Origin: Candidatus Obscuribacterales bacterium
GTDB lineage: Bacteria; Cyanobacteriota; Vampirovibrionia; Obscuribacterales; Obscuribacteraceae
Direction of reading: 5' to 3'
Assembly (NCBI GenBank): GCA_031292355.1
Contig: JARLHI010000042.1
Coordinates: 62,001 to 126,000 of the forward strand
Length of the DNA: 64,000 nt
The notes below the pieces were generated by a model. That model was not told the DNA's origin. It did no database searches and was given only the letters and a program-made list of their open reading frames with translations. Of the stretch, positions 27,048 through 36,174 are shown in pieces (position 1 is the stretch's first letter; each line of letters opens with the position of its first letter). Made by a program: the position numbers and the translations under genes.

Positions 27048-29402
27048 ATGAGCGTAGTCCCTGACAGCAACAAGAATGTCACAAACATTGTCCCTATCAA
27101 CACTAGCGATACAATCTCCCTTTCTGTGGTCACCAGCGGAGCAGAGCAGCAAGCAGGCGAACCTGGGGACGACGGGCGCAACACTCATTTTGATTATCAA
27201 GTCAAACACTCTATTCCTGGCCGCCTTCGTCTAAAAGTAAACAATCTGCTGTTTGACGCCAAGCATGCAAGCGGCAGCATTCTTGAATTGTCCCTGCTAA
27301 AAGGAGTCGATGAGGTCAGCACCAATTATTGGAACGCATGTGCCATCATCAATTACGACCCAGCCGTCATCGACGCTGACACTATTCTCGACCGCCTGAA
27401 TGAGCTAACCTATAACACCAGCCTTGCTGTCAGCACAAAGGGTGATCGACCACCAAAGCATTCCGAATCGTTCATCACAAGAGTCTTTCGTAAAGTCTTG
27501 ACCGTTCTTGATCGATCGTTGCCAGCCCATTTGCAATTGGCATTTGGCGTGGCCGCATTTGCCTCTGGAGTATTGCAACTACCGGCAGTGGCGACAAAGA
27601 TTCTGCTGGGTTTCTCCATGGCTCCTATCACCAGTCGCGCTCTACATACCGTTCTTGATGAAAAGAAAGTAGGAGTAGACGCGCTAGATGGTATCGCCGC
27701 AGGTTTGATGTTGGCTAATGGTCGTTTGCTTGAAACCGGCTTTATGACCATGCTTATTGCCGGTGGCGAATTTATCAGAGAACGAACAGCCAAACGCTGC
27801 GAGGAAATCGTTGGCGATCTGCTTGGCTTATCCGGACGTTTCGCGTGGCTCGTAAAAGGTAAAAAACGTATTTGTGTGCCAGCTGACGAGGTCCAAGTTG
27901 GTGACACGGTCGTCGTTTATCCTGGCGACATGATACCTGTTGATGGCATCGTCACGAGCGGCGAAGCAGAAATTGATCAATCAAAACTCACAGGTGAGTC
28001 TTTACCTGTAGAAGTGAAAGTTGGCAGTTTCGTTCTCGCTTCGACTGTTGCTGTCGAAGGAAAAATTCATGTGCGAGCCCAGGCCGTGGGCTCCCAAACA
28101 AAAGCAGGCCTCGTTCTAGAATGCATTGCAAGCGCTCCAATCCACGAAACCAAAATTCAAAATTACGCGGCATTGATAGCAGACAAAATGGTCGTGCCTA
28201 TTTTCATCGGCGCAGCCAGCTGTTTTGTCTTAACGCGCAACCTGAGCCGTTTGATGAGCATGCTCATTTTTGACTTCAGCACCGGCGTTAGAATTGCCGC
28301 ACCAACTGCGGTGCTTGCTTCGATGCATCGAGCTGGTCGCCGAGGAATTCTTATTAAGACCGGCAGTGCTCTCGAAAAGCTGGCCACAGTCGACGCAATA
28401 GTCTTTGATAAAACAGGCACACTCACTTCCGGCGAACCCAAAGTCGTTCATGTCGAGCGATTCAACGGGCACACAGCAGATGAAGTACTTGCCCTTGCAG
28501 CCTCAGTTGAAGCCCGCCTGCACCATCCTGCTTCACGAGCGATAGTGAAAGCGGCGCTACAGAAAGGACTGACTATTCCTGATCGCACCACTTCCGAATT
28601 CGTAAGAGGCATGGGCGTAAAAGCAACGGTTGGTGAATTACAAGTTGTTGTCGGCAGTCGTCGCTTGATGGAAGAAGAAGCAATCGATATTTCCGACGCG
28701 GCTGCAGCCGAACTGCACGCGGGAAGCATCGGTGAGTCAATTGCGTATGTAGCTATCAACAATCATGTGGCTGGTTTGATTCGCTACAGCGATACTTTGC
28801 GCGTTGAAGCAGTGGACGCCATGGCACAGCTCAAGCGTCTGGGTATCAAACGCTTGATTATGGCGACAGGTGATGGAAAAGCCGCAGCCGAGCGAATCGC
28901 TGCCAAAGTCGGTCTCAAAGAAGTGCAAGCCCAGGCTTTTCCCGAGCACAAAGCGGCTCTCGTTCAGCAGTTGAAAGAAGCCGGCTACGTTGTCGCCGTC
29001 ATCGGTGATGGCATCAATGATTCACCCGCTCTTGCGCACGCTGATGTGGCTATCTCACTTCATGGTGGCACCGAAGCAGCAAGACATAGCGCAAACGTTG
29101 TGCTGACAGACGACGATTTAAGACGTCTGCCAGAGGCAATCAAAATTGCCCGCAGCGCGATGGATCTGGTGCGACAGAATTTGTCTCTGGCTGTTGTTCC
29201 TAATTCGGCCGGTCTCGGTCTTGCCGCCTTCGGCTTCGTCGGTCCAGCTGGCGCGACTTTATTGAACAACGGTTCAGCGATAGTAGCTGCCTTAAACAGC
29301 CTTCGACCGCTCTACGTCAATAACTGGTCGGTCGATGAAGCAAAATCACATCAAGCCACAAGCAAAGTGAAAATTCTACCGACCGATGAAGCGGTCCTTT
29401 AA
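27048..29402 (+). CDS. P1B-type (heavy-metal family) ATPase lacking the CPC motif
   Basis: Membrane cation pump, 784 residues. An N-terminal HMA-like domain (SIPGRLRLKVNNL) lacks Cys-x-x-Cys. The actuator has TGESLPV, the phosphorylation site is D454 in DKTGTLT, and the hinge is VIGDGINDSPALAHADV. The transmembrane metal-site motif, CPC in ZntA and CopA types, reads FDFSTGV (Ser-Thr-Gly at 411-413). The ion is therefore not predictable; hard-metal or non-thiol coordination is likely. It follows the DUF5132-like and HMA2-like genes at 41-114 base gaps, a probable operon. Confidence 0.9.
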   Translation: MSVVPDSNKNVTNIVPINTSDTISLSVVTSGAEQQAGEPGDDGRNTHFDYQVKHSIPGRLRLKVNNLLFDAKHASGSILELSLLKGVDEVSTNYWNACAIINYDPAVIDADTILDRLNELTYNTSLAVSTKGDRPPKHSESFITRVFRKVLTVLDRSLPAHLQLAFGVAAFASGVLQLPAVATKILLGFSMAPITSRALHTVLDEKKVGVDALDGIAAGLMLANGRLLETGFMTMLIAGGEFIRERTAKRCEEIVGDLLGLSGRFAWLVKGKKRICVPADEVQVGDTVVVYPGDMIPVDGIVTSGEAEIDQSKLTGESLPVEVKVGSFVLASTVAVEGKIHVRAQAVGSQTKAGLVLECIASAPIHETKIQNYAALIADKMVVPIFIGAASCFVLTRNLSRLMSMLIFDFSTGVRIAAPTAVLASMHRAGRRGILIKTGSALEKLATVDAIVFDKTGTLTSGEPKVVHVERFNGHTADEVLALAASVEARLHHPASRAIVKAALQKGLTIPDRTTSEFVRGMGVKATVGELQVVVGSRRLMEEEAIDISDAAAAELHAGSIGESIAYVAINNHVAGLIRYSDTLRVEAVDAMAQLKRLGIKRLIMATGDGKAAAERIAAKVGLKEVQAQAFPEHKAALVQQLKEAGYVVAVIGDGINDSPALAHADVAISLHGGTEAARHSANVVLTDDDLRRLPEAIKIARSAMDLVRQNLSLAVVPNSAGLGLAAFGFVGPAGATLLNNGSAIVAALNSLRPLYVNNWSVDEAKSHQATSKVKILPTDEAVL

Positions 29403-29443
29403 TTTGCTAAGCTAATAGCGACAACTTCTGCAAGGGTAATAAA

Positions 29444-30328
29444 ATGACGTCTGCTTCTCATGAGAAAGTGGCATTCCTTGGAATGGGCATTATGGGCGCG
29501 GCTATGGCTGCGAATCTAGCTAAAGCCGGCTTCAAGGTCAATGTCTGGAATCGGACAGCAAATAATACTGGCATCGAGCAAGCAACGAAAGCAGGTTGTA
29601 CCAAATTCGGCACCATCGCCGAAGCTGTAAAAGATTGTCAGTTAATTTTTTCGTGTGTTAGCGACGTAAAAGATGTAGAAGAAGTTTTGACAGGTCCTCA
29701 AGGAGTGATGGAGGCTGCCACGGCTGGCTCGATCGTCATCGATACAAGCACCATTGGCCCAGAGGCAGCTAAAAAAATTGGCTCCCTTCTTGCCAAAAAG
29801 CAAATTCATTTTATCGATGCTCCTGTCTCCGGCGGAGATATTGGCGCACAAAACGGCACTCTCACTTTTATGGTCGGTGCTTCTGCCGCAGATTTTGAAA
29901 AAGCGCACGCAGCTTTTAAAGCGATGGGCAAAACCATTCAGCTGTGCGGCCCAATCGGTGCCGGGCAGGCGCTCAAGCTTTGCAATCAAATTTTGTGCGC
30001 TGTCAATATGGTGGCAGTGACTGAATCGATATTGCTAGCCCAGAAGTTTGAACTAGATCCAAAACTGGTGCCCGAAGTTCTTGGCACCGGTGCTGGTGGC
30101 TCGTGGGCACTTGCAAATCTTGGTCCTCGCATCAACAATGCCGATTTTGCTCCAGCATTCATGCTTAAACACATGCTCAAAGACTTACGTCTGGTGCACG
30201 AAGAAGTCGAGGCCAGTAACTTGTCTCTGCCCGGTATGCAGCTAGCGACGATTATGTTTGAACAAGCAGCCGACAATTCCTCAGAATCAAATGGCACTCA
30301 AGCCATGATTCTCGGTTATAAAAATTAG
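29444..30328 (+). CDS. 3-hydroxyisobutyrate dehydrogenase-family oxidoreductase
   Basis: 294 residues of the beta-hydroxyacid dehydrogenase family. The Rossmann motif is VAFLGMGIMGAAMAANLAKAG, the family signature is FIDAPVSGGDIGAQNGTL, and the catalytic Lys lies in GAGQALKLCNQIL. Members reduce small aldehyde acids such as tartronate or succinate semialdehyde (GarR, GlxR, GHBDH types). The substrate cannot be picked. It stands alone after the ATPase gene and converges on the next gene. Confidence 0.9.
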   Translation: MTSASHEKVAFLGMGIMGAAMAANLAKAGFKVNVWNRTANNTGIEQATKAGCTKFGTIAEAVKDCQLIFSCVSDVKDVEEVLTGPQGVMEAATAGSIVIDTSTIGPEAAKKIGSLLAKKQIHFIDAPVSGGDIGAQNGTLTFMVGASAADFEKAHAAFKAMGKTIQLCGPIGAGQALKLCNQILCAVNMVAVTESILLAQKFELDPKLVPEVLGTGAGGSWALANLGPRINNADFAPAFMLKHMLKDLRLVHEEVEASNLSLPGMQLATIMFEQAADNSSESNGTQAMILGYKN

Positions 30329-30347
30329 CCCTGACGCGTATTTCTAA

Positions 30348-31481
30348 TCAATGCGGAGGTGGCGCTGGTGGAAAGCTTTGGTGCTTGACACCATTCGAGA
30401 ACTTCTCTCTAGTCGGCGCGCCTAATTGAGCAAAGAGTTCGCGCAGGCAATTGCTCAATTGATTAGAATCATTTGTTTTGAAGCTATGTATCGCGCTATT
30501 CATAGTGGCAATTGAAGCTTGGACATTTATTCCTTGCTTGGCTTTCTGCTGAATTTCCAATAAGTAGAACATGATCACGTTGTGACGCTCTTCGCCTTTC
30601 TTCGGCACATCATTAGGACCAAAGGCATACATATTTTGTCCGTTAGGTCCTGATAGAAGATCCTTCAAAGACGGTTTACTTTTTCCAGAATCTTTTTCTG
30701 AAACGTCATTAGCATGTTTTGCCAGCGCTTGTGCTTTGGCTACCTGAGCCGCCGCCAAATTCTTTTGATACTCTTTTGCCTCTATAAACGCGCGTTCTCG
30801 CTCATCGATGTTTGTTTTCAACGCCCTATATTGAGCTATTGTCTCGGCTCTATCGCCAGATCTCGCTGTGACTTCCACCTTGTCAAATAGCAATTTGAGA
30901 TCTTTTACACTGCTACCTTCTTTTTCCAGCTTCATCAAGCGCGCACTCTGGATTATTCGCTCTGGCTGCAGAGGACCAGGTGCTACTTTGACCGTTTCGT
31001 CCTCGGCGCTATCAGCGTCTCCTCGTTTGAGCTCGAGTGAGGACAACAATTCTTTTTCGGTCAATTGTCCACTACCGTACATTTTCACTTCGGCTCTTTT
31101 CACTGCAACTTCGCTATAAGTATTTGCTTTGAAGTCGAAAAATATCACCTTCGTACGTTGAGCATCGTTTGAAACAGAATCAAAGACGGTTTTGGCAATC
31201 AATACCGCTTGAATCTTGCTCGCATCGTCCGTCGAGCCTTCTTTTTTAGTGGTCGTTATTACAACTTCATCACCAGATATGGAGGCAGTCAACTTGCTTT
31301 CTGTTGGTACAACTTTGGTCGCACGCAAAATTGTAACAAGCTCGCTTTCACCAATTGCGGCTTCAGCGGCAAAGGTCGCGCTGCTCATGCCTAGATCGGT
31401 CAGGACTGAAGAAAGCGCAACCACCAAAACAAAAGAACAAAGCCTTTGAGAAAGCGGTGAAATGGTTGGCGATTTACCCAC
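30348..31481 (-). CDS. Secreted protein of unknown function
   Basis: 377 residues with an N-terminal signal peptide (LCSFVLVVALSSVLTDLGM and cleavage near AAFAA). Residues 45-130 look like a compact alpha/beta domain. The middle (180-280) is helical with a coiled-coil tendency (KTNIDERERAFIEAKEYQKN). The end is a Pro-rich tip (SFPPAPPPH). No family is recognised. It lies divergent to the TyrA-PDT gene. Confidence 0.7.
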   Translation of the reverse strand: MGKSPTISPLSQRLCSFVLVVALSSVLTDLGMSSATFAAEAAIGESELVTILRATKVVPTESKLTASISGDEVVITTTKKEGSTDDASKIQAVLIAKTVFDSVSNDAQRTKVIFFDFKANTYSEVAVKRAEVKMYGSGQLTEKELLSSLELKRGDADSAEDETVKVAPGPLQPERIIQSARLMKLEKEGSSVKDLKLLFDKVEVTARSGDRAETIAQYRALKTNIDERERAFIEAKEYQKNLAAAQVAKAQALAKHANDVSEKDSGKSKPSLKDLLSGPNGQNMYAFGPNDVPKKGEERHNVIMFYLLEIQQKAKQGINVQASIATMNSAIHSFKTNDSNQLSNCLRELFAQLGAPTREKFSNGVKHQSFPPAPPPH

Positions 31482-31570
31482 GGCTACAGTTCCTGAAGTC
31501 CCAAATACCTATTTACACGCCTCGGTCACTGATCAAACATCAAAGAGAACACACATCGATCGGCTGATCC

Positions 31571-31602
31571 GCCTATAGACTATCAGTCATATAGGCTTTT
31601 TT
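31571..31602 (+). terminator. Strong intrinsic terminator upstream of tyrA-PDT fusion (possible attenuator)
   Basis: On the plus strand GCCTATA (31571-31577) pairs with TATAGGC (31590-31596). Inside this stem GACT pairs with AGTC around an ATC loop, giving about 11 bp with one bulged A. TTTTTT follows directly (31597-31602). No plus-strand gene ends upstream; the nearest upstream gene runs the other way. The hairpin is 72 bases before ATG 31675, so it would stop a leader transcript of the fusion gene. Confidence 0.75.
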
Positions 31603-31674
31603 AAACATCGTCGCAGCTTCATTTTGGTAGCATGTAGTAATTGACAAGACTTGGCAAAATCGAAGGACCAGCCC

Positions 31675-33072
31675 ATGAACCCGCAAACAGTTAGCGTTAT
31701 CGGCTACGGACGCTTCGGAGAATTACTTGCCAATATATTGAGCAGCGAGTTTTCAGTCCGCGTATTCGATCCTAAAAGCGCGTCACAGCAAAAAAATCCT
31801 CTCGATTTAGGCGAAAAGTTACAAGCTGGTAACATCAAATTTGTTTCGGAGGATAAAGCACTCGAATCAGATGTTTTGTTTTACTGTGTGCCTATTTCCA
31901 AATTCGAGGAAGTACTCAGACACCATATCCTGCTGTTAGAAACGAAGAAAAAAGTTGATGGTGCTTTGTTTGATGCCGCCAAAAAAGTTTTCATTGATGT
32001 TTTGTCGGTAAAAACCTATTCGAAAGATATATTTGAACGTAATTTGCCAGAAGGCACACAGGCACTTCTTACACATCCGATGTTCGGTCCCGATTCGGTG
32101 GCCGTAAAGGGTCTTGAAGGTCAAAGAATTGTGCTCGATAAGTTCAGGCTGTCAGATCAAAATTACGCATTCTGGAAAGGCTTTTTTGCAAAAAAGAAAC
32201 TGAACATTATTGAAATGACTGCCGATGAACACGATCACCTTGCCGCTACAAGCCAAGGACTGACTCACTTTGTCGGACGTATGCTTGGCGAATGTGATTT
32301 TGAGAAAACGCCAATCGACACTCTTGGTGCCACCATGTTGCACCAGATCCATGAGCAGGTATGTAATGACTCGTGGCAACTTTTTGAAGATTTGCAAAAG
32401 TACAATCCCTACACAGTGACAATGCGCGTCAATCTTGCAGACGGGCAAATGCGGGTGTTTAACAAACTTCTCCCGAATCGCATAGATATGGAGCAGCTGG
32501 TCGTCGGCATTCAAGGCGGCAAAGGCAGCTTCAACGAGCAAGCCGCTCGATACTATCTCAGTCGAACTCCAGAACTCGAATTTGAATTGCACTATTTGCA
32601 TACGACTGAAAATGTTTTGCGAGCTCTCTATGAAGGTCGTATAGATAGGGGGCAATTCGCCATCCACAATTCAGTTGGTGGCGTGGTCACAGAAAGCATT
32701 CAGGCAATGTCCAATTATCGCTTTCATATCGTCGAAGAATACGCGATCAAAATTTCGCATGCCTTAATGATCGCTCCTGGAGCCGATTTTAATAAAGTTG
32801 ATACCATCATGACTCACGAACAAGTCTTGCGGCAGTGCAAAGTAAATCTAGCAATGAAATACAGCAGGCTTCGTCAGACTTCTGGAGAAGGAGATTTAAT
32901 CGACCATGCAAAAGTAGCCGAGCTACTTTCTCTGGGTGAATTGCCAGACAACATTGCGACAATGGGCAGCAAAGCCATGGCAGACATTTATGGACTAGAC
33001 ATCGTTGAAGAAGATCTACAAGACTCCAGCGAGAATTTCACAAGCTTTTTGTGGGTCGAAAGACCGCTTTAA
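31675..33072 (+). CDS. Fusion of prephenate/arogenate dehydrogenase (TyrA) and prephenate dehydratase (PheA-like)
   Basis: 465 residues from ATG 31675 (AAGGA seven bases upstream). Residues 1-270 are a TyrA domain: SVIGYGRFGELLANIL, THPMFGPDS and EHDHLAATSQGLTHFVGR, a pattern closest to plant-type arogenate dehydrogenases. From about residue 285 follows a prephenate dehydratase: GGKGSFNEQAA, IHNSVGG, MTHEQVLRQC and NFTSFLW. The catalytic Thr of the TRF motif is kept, but its Arg is Ser, and the usual ENS is HNS. The protein ends there, with no ACT domain. One chain would thus serve both Tyr and Phe branches, apparently without allosteric control by phenylalanine. Confidence 0.85.
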   Translation: MNPQTVSVIGYGRFGELLANILSSEFSVRVFDPKSASQQKNPLDLGEKLQAGNIKFVSEDKALESDVLFYCVPISKFEEVLRHHILLLETKKKVDGALFDAAKKVFIDVLSVKTYSKDIFERNLPEGTQALLTHPMFGPDSVAVKGLEGQRIVLDKFRLSDQNYAFWKGFFAKKKLNIIEMTADEHDHLAATSQGLTHFVGRMLGECDFEKTPIDTLGATMLHQIHEQVCNDSWQLFEDLQKYNPYTVTMRVNLADGQMRVFNKLLPNRIDMEQLVVGIQGGKGSFNEQAARYYLSRTPELEFELHYLHTTENVLRALYEGRIDRGQFAIHNSVGGVVTESIQAMSNYRFHIVEEYAIKISHALMIAPGADFNKVDTIMTHEQVLRQCKVNLAMKYSRLRQTSGEGDLIDHAKVAELLSLGELPDNIATMGSKAMADIYGLDIVEEDLQDSSENFTSFLWVERPL

Positions 33073-33074
33073 TG

Positions 33075-33764
33075 TTAGTGGTTAGCCACAAGCACAGTGT
33101 TACAGCCTTTTTCTTTGGCAGCAATCAAAGCGTCACAAGCAGCTTCGAGTAATCCTTGAGGTTCATGACTGTGCAGCGGGTAGCTTGCAACAGCAACTGT
33201 AGCTGTTACTTTTACCGGCTTGCCAGTTTTAGGATCAATTACTTCGAGCATCGAAACGCGACGGCGTACACGTTCGGCGACAACAGAGGCACCTTCAGCG
33301 TCGGTCTCATGTAAAACAGCAACCAGTTCTTCACCACCCCAGCGAGCGGGCATGTCGATTTCGCGAACTGAACTTTTGAGAATTTTGGCGACTTCAACGA
33401 GCACTGTATCGCCCACTTCATGACCATGTCGCAAATTGATATCACGCAAATGATCGATATCGATGAGCATCAATGACAGTGAATAACCAAGTCGTAAAGC
33501 TCTCTTTAAAGAGTGGGTGAGATGATCTTTGAAAATATGACGATTGGGCAAAGCGGTCAAAACGTCGGTTCCCATCATCTCTTGAACGCGAGCTTCGCTG
33601 TTTGCCAGTTGATGACGGAGTCTATCTATTTCGCGATCGCGCTCTTTCAAAAGTCGCTCGAGCTGGGTGTTGGCACCCTGTAGCTTTCGCAGCTGCACTT
33701 CGGCTTGCCGATGTCTTGTTTGACCATGCAAGCTTTGAAGCATCTGTGTGAATTGAGCTTTCAT
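33075..33764 (-). CDS. GGDEF-domain diguanylate cyclase with coiled-coil head
   Basis: 229 residues. Residues 15-65 are a coiled coil, then a GGDEF domain: DVLTALPNRHIF, MLIDIDHLRDINLRHGHEVGD, and the active-site loop RWGGEEL at 143-147. The last residue of the loop is Leu instead of Phe; both metal and substrate Asp/Glu residues are kept, so cyclic-di-GMP synthesis is likely but not certain. No sensor or receiver domain and no membrane segment, so it must take input through the coiled coil. Its stop lies 2 bases from the convergent TyrA-PDT stop. Confidence 0.88.
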   Translation of the reverse strand: MKAQFTQMLQSLHGQTRHRQAEVQLRKLQGANTQLERLLKERDREIDRLRHQLANSEARVQEMMGTDVLTALPNRHIFKDHLTHSLKRALRLGYSLSLMLIDIDHLRDINLRHGHEVGDTVLVEVAKILKSSVREIDMPARWGGEELVAVLHETDAEGASVVAERVRRRVSMLEVIDPKTGKPVKVTATVAVASYPLHSHEPQGLLEAACDALIAAKEKGCNTVLVANH

Positions 33765-33879
33765 CTGCGACCCCCATCCTGACGGATTAATAATATTCGC
33801 TTCGCGAGAGCTTTAAACCCACAGACTGCCCGTTACCGGTGCTCTCTGCCACTAATCGTTGAGTGCGCGACTGGCTTAT

Positions 33880-33891
33880 ATTAGCGCTAAT
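33880..33891. repeat. 12-bp perfect palindrome ATTAGCGCTAAT
   Basis: A fully symmetric 12-mer in the 168-base gap upstream of the GGDEF gene. It may be a repressor site or part of a hairpin at the end of the neighbouring gene (33933 onward). No second copy was spotted. Confidence 0.35.
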
Positions 33892-33932
33892 TAGGAATTG
33901 GTGGTAGTTATCAGGGGGAGAAACCGCAACTT

Positions 33933-35219
33933 TTAATTTATCGGGACCCGCGAAAGTTCTCTTGTACCATCAACGTTATGCAAAGAGAGGAAATATTTGT
34001 GATTAATACCATCTACTTCATATACGACAGTAATCCGCTCTGAAGCATTCGGCTGCACTTTCTTCATGAGTTGAGACAAACTAGCGTCTACAACGGGCGA
34101 GAAATGCTTATCAAAGTCGTTGACGATGGAAATTTGCTTGGCAGACACCGGATGATTCGTATGATTTTCGATCGTCATAGCCACTTCAAGAAGTTTTGAA
34201 TGCTTGTCGCCATAAGGGTCTTTGAAAAACTTAAAACTGTTAACGGCAATTTTCATGTTTTTCATTACCGGTATCGGTTTGGCCGCCATGAATGTAGAAG
34301 GTGCAAAGACTGGCAACTCGATGGGTTGGTCGATTGTAATTTGCAGATCGTCGTTTGAATAATGGGCATCCGCGCCACCCTTGCGCTTGAGAAAACCGAT
34401 AGCGCCAAGCGTTCCACCGATACCAGCGCCAACACCAACTGATATGCCGTGCGTAGCGATAGCCGTGCCAAGACCTGTCATTTGCACTGACAACAAAGCG
34501 CCACCAAGAGCGCCCGTCGAAATAAAACGACTGGATGTGCCCAGCTGCTTTGCGACCATCATGGCTGTGCTGTCTTTGGTTGTCAGCTGACCTTTAAAAT
34601 CGACCTCGTACTCACCATCGGGGCTACGAATTTTGTCGAATTCAATTGAGACATAACCGCTGCGATTGCCACGTTTTTCGCCCTGCGCCTCTGTAACGAC
34701 ACCATGTGCCAGCCAGCCGCCGGGCATAATCGGACCATGACCACCGACGCCGCCGGGCACGTCGCAAGAAACGCGAGCCCAGATTTCATCGCCCTTTTGC
34801 GCAAACTCAGAATTAATACCCTGGGTCAACGTGATATCGATTTTGGTGTCCTTGGGCACGGTTTGAATGTGCCCTTCAAGAAACGGCGATTGATTTTTAC
34901 TGATCCCCGTTTTCAGTCGTTCTCTTGCCACCGTGGCTTTAAGAGTGCCAACCATCGGCGTTTTCATATGCGCAGCTGAATCAATTACTTCAGCTGCTTT
35001 TGCTGTGGACTCGGGTATCACCGAAGATTGGATTTCAGAAGCTGTTTCAGTGCTGGCATCGCCATCCGACGCGGCCTGCGCAGGCGACTGAGCCTTTTCA
35101 GAGCTCTCAGCCTGAGCGAAAGCGAATTGATTGCCGACTGATAGAGCGAAACTAAGAGCGAGCATCCAGGAAAGCAATGGCAATCGTGCCTGAGCCGGTC
35201 GTCTCGTAAAATCAGCCAT
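33933..35219 (-). CDS. Exported glycine-zipper protein of unknown function
   Basis: 428 residues with a signal peptide (LLSWMLALSFALSVGNQFAFA) and an Ala/Ser/Glu/Thr-rich linker to about residue 95. A beta domain (KIDITLTQGINSEFAQKGDE, then MPGGWLAHGVVTEA) resembles the barrel seen in TrbI/VirB10-type or LptD-like modules, a weak likeness. Residues 230-285 form a Gly-rich zipper (GGALLSVQMTGLGTAI, GVGAGIGGTLGAIGF) able to insert in a membrane. A second beta domain closes the protein. AGAGG is the ribosome site. It starts 50 bases after the DnaJ-TPR gene. Confidence 0.7.
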   Translation of the reverse strand: MADFTRRPAQARLPLLSWMLALSFALSVGNQFAFAQAESSEKAQSPAQAASDGDASTETASEIQSSVIPESTAKAAEVIDSAAHMKTPMVGTLKATVARERLKTGISKNQSPFLEGHIQTVPKDTKIDITLTQGINSEFAQKGDEIWARVSCDVPGGVGGHGPIMPGGWLAHGVVTEAQGEKRGNRSGYVSIEFDKIRSPDGEYEVDFKGQLTTKDSTAMMVAKQLGTSSRFISTGALGGALLSVQMTGLGTAIATHGISVGVGAGIGGTLGAIGFLKRKGGADAHYSNDDLQITIDQPIELPVFAPSTFMAAKPIPVMKNMKIAVNSFKFFKDPYGDKHSKLLEVAMTIENHTNHPVSAKQISIVNDFDKHFSPVVDASLSQLMKKVQPNASERITVVYEVDGINHKYFLSLHNVDGTRELSRVPIN

Positions 35220-35269
35220 ATATCAGCCTCTGTCCAAAATTATTCGCATAGCCGCGATTGCGACTAATT

Positions 35270-35962
35270 CTAGCGCTTCTTGGCAAATAGATTCTTTATT
35301 TGCTCCAAGAAACCAACTTTTTGACCTTTGCCCTGCTGGGCTGTTGTTCTGGTCAGGGCACGAATGCGTGCTTCGAGCCCCTTAGCGTCGCCGTCTCTGG
35401 GGTCGATGCGCAGGGCGGCCTGCACTTCGGTCATAGCCAGCGTACGCCAGCCCCGGGCGAGATAAATCTCAGCCAGTTTGTTGTGATATTTGGGCTCTGA
35501 CGGCACCAGTCTGATTGCTTCCTTCATTGCAGTTTCAGCTTCCTGGTAACGCTTCTTAAAAAAGAGGTCTTCGGCTCGACTCAGATGTTTATTAGCCCAC
35601 TTGACATTGATGTTTTCATCCTCTTTGGTCGTTTGAGATTGCAGGGCTTTGCTCTGTCCCAGAGCAATAGGCTCCAACCCAGTCGGCACTCCGTCTTCGT
35701 CCACGGCCGGTGTGCCTCTAAATTTGGTCAAAGAGCGAACTGTGTCGTACTCAGCCCGACGTTGAGCGTCACTGACGACATCGTGTGCCCTGGTCACTTT
35801 GGCAAATTCTTTCTGCGCGACGGCTCTTTGTTCGGCGTCATTAGGAAAACGATCGGGGTGTAGCTTTTTGGCAAGCGTTAAGTACGCCTTGCGAATTTCT
35901 TCGACCGGCGCTTCCTCATCGACGCCCAAAATGGCGTAGTAATCCTCGTCGAACCCCTGCAT
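35270..35962 (-). CDS. DnaJ-domain protein with TPR repeats
   Basis: 230 residues. The J domain covers residues 5-75 with the HPD motif at 35-37 (KLHPDRFP), which stimulates the ATPase of DnaK. No Gly/Phe or zinc domain follows. Residues 115-205 carry two to three TPR-like helix pairs (KRYQEAETAMKEAIRLVP, PKYHNKLAEIYLARGWRTLA). The C-terminus is basic. This combination suggests a co-chaperone that targets DnaK to a partner held by the TPRs. GAGAAG precedes the ATG. Confidence 0.85.
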   Translation of the reverse strand: MQGFDEDYYAILGVDEEAPVEEIRKAYLTLAKKLHPDRFPNDAEQRAVAQKEFAKVTRAHDVVSDAQRRAEYDTVRSLTKFRGTPAVDEDGVPTGLEPIALGQSKALQSQTTKEDENINVKWANKHLSRAEDLFFKKRYQEAETAMKEAIRLVPSEPKYHNKLAEIYLARGWRTLAMTEVQAALRIDPRDGDAKGLEARIRALTRTTAQQGKGQKVGFLEQIKNLFAKKR

Positions 35963-36174
35963 CTAGCTTCTCAACAAATCAGCGATTGAAACTTTGCACC
36001 CAGAACTATCCAAAATCATACCTTCTCTTGCCTTAGCTCTGATTTGCTCCCTTAATAAATTATGGTCAAAAGGAAATGCGTTCTAACGACCACGACATAA
36101 TCAAAATTACTGGACGAGATTTGAGAAAACTTCGTCCTTCTAGCGAAACTTAGCCGCAAAGGACTAAAGCCTAT

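Noticed and set aside
31462..31576. Leader peptide for aromatic attenuation before the TyrA-PDT gene
   Set aside because: The 38-codon frame overlaps the start of the divergent secreted-protein gene and has no run of Phe, Tyr or Trp codons; only the terminator hairpin is well supported.
35963..36174. Promoter of clpB
   Set aside because: Some A/T-rich hexamers occur, but no -35/-10 pair of acceptable score and spacing stands out.
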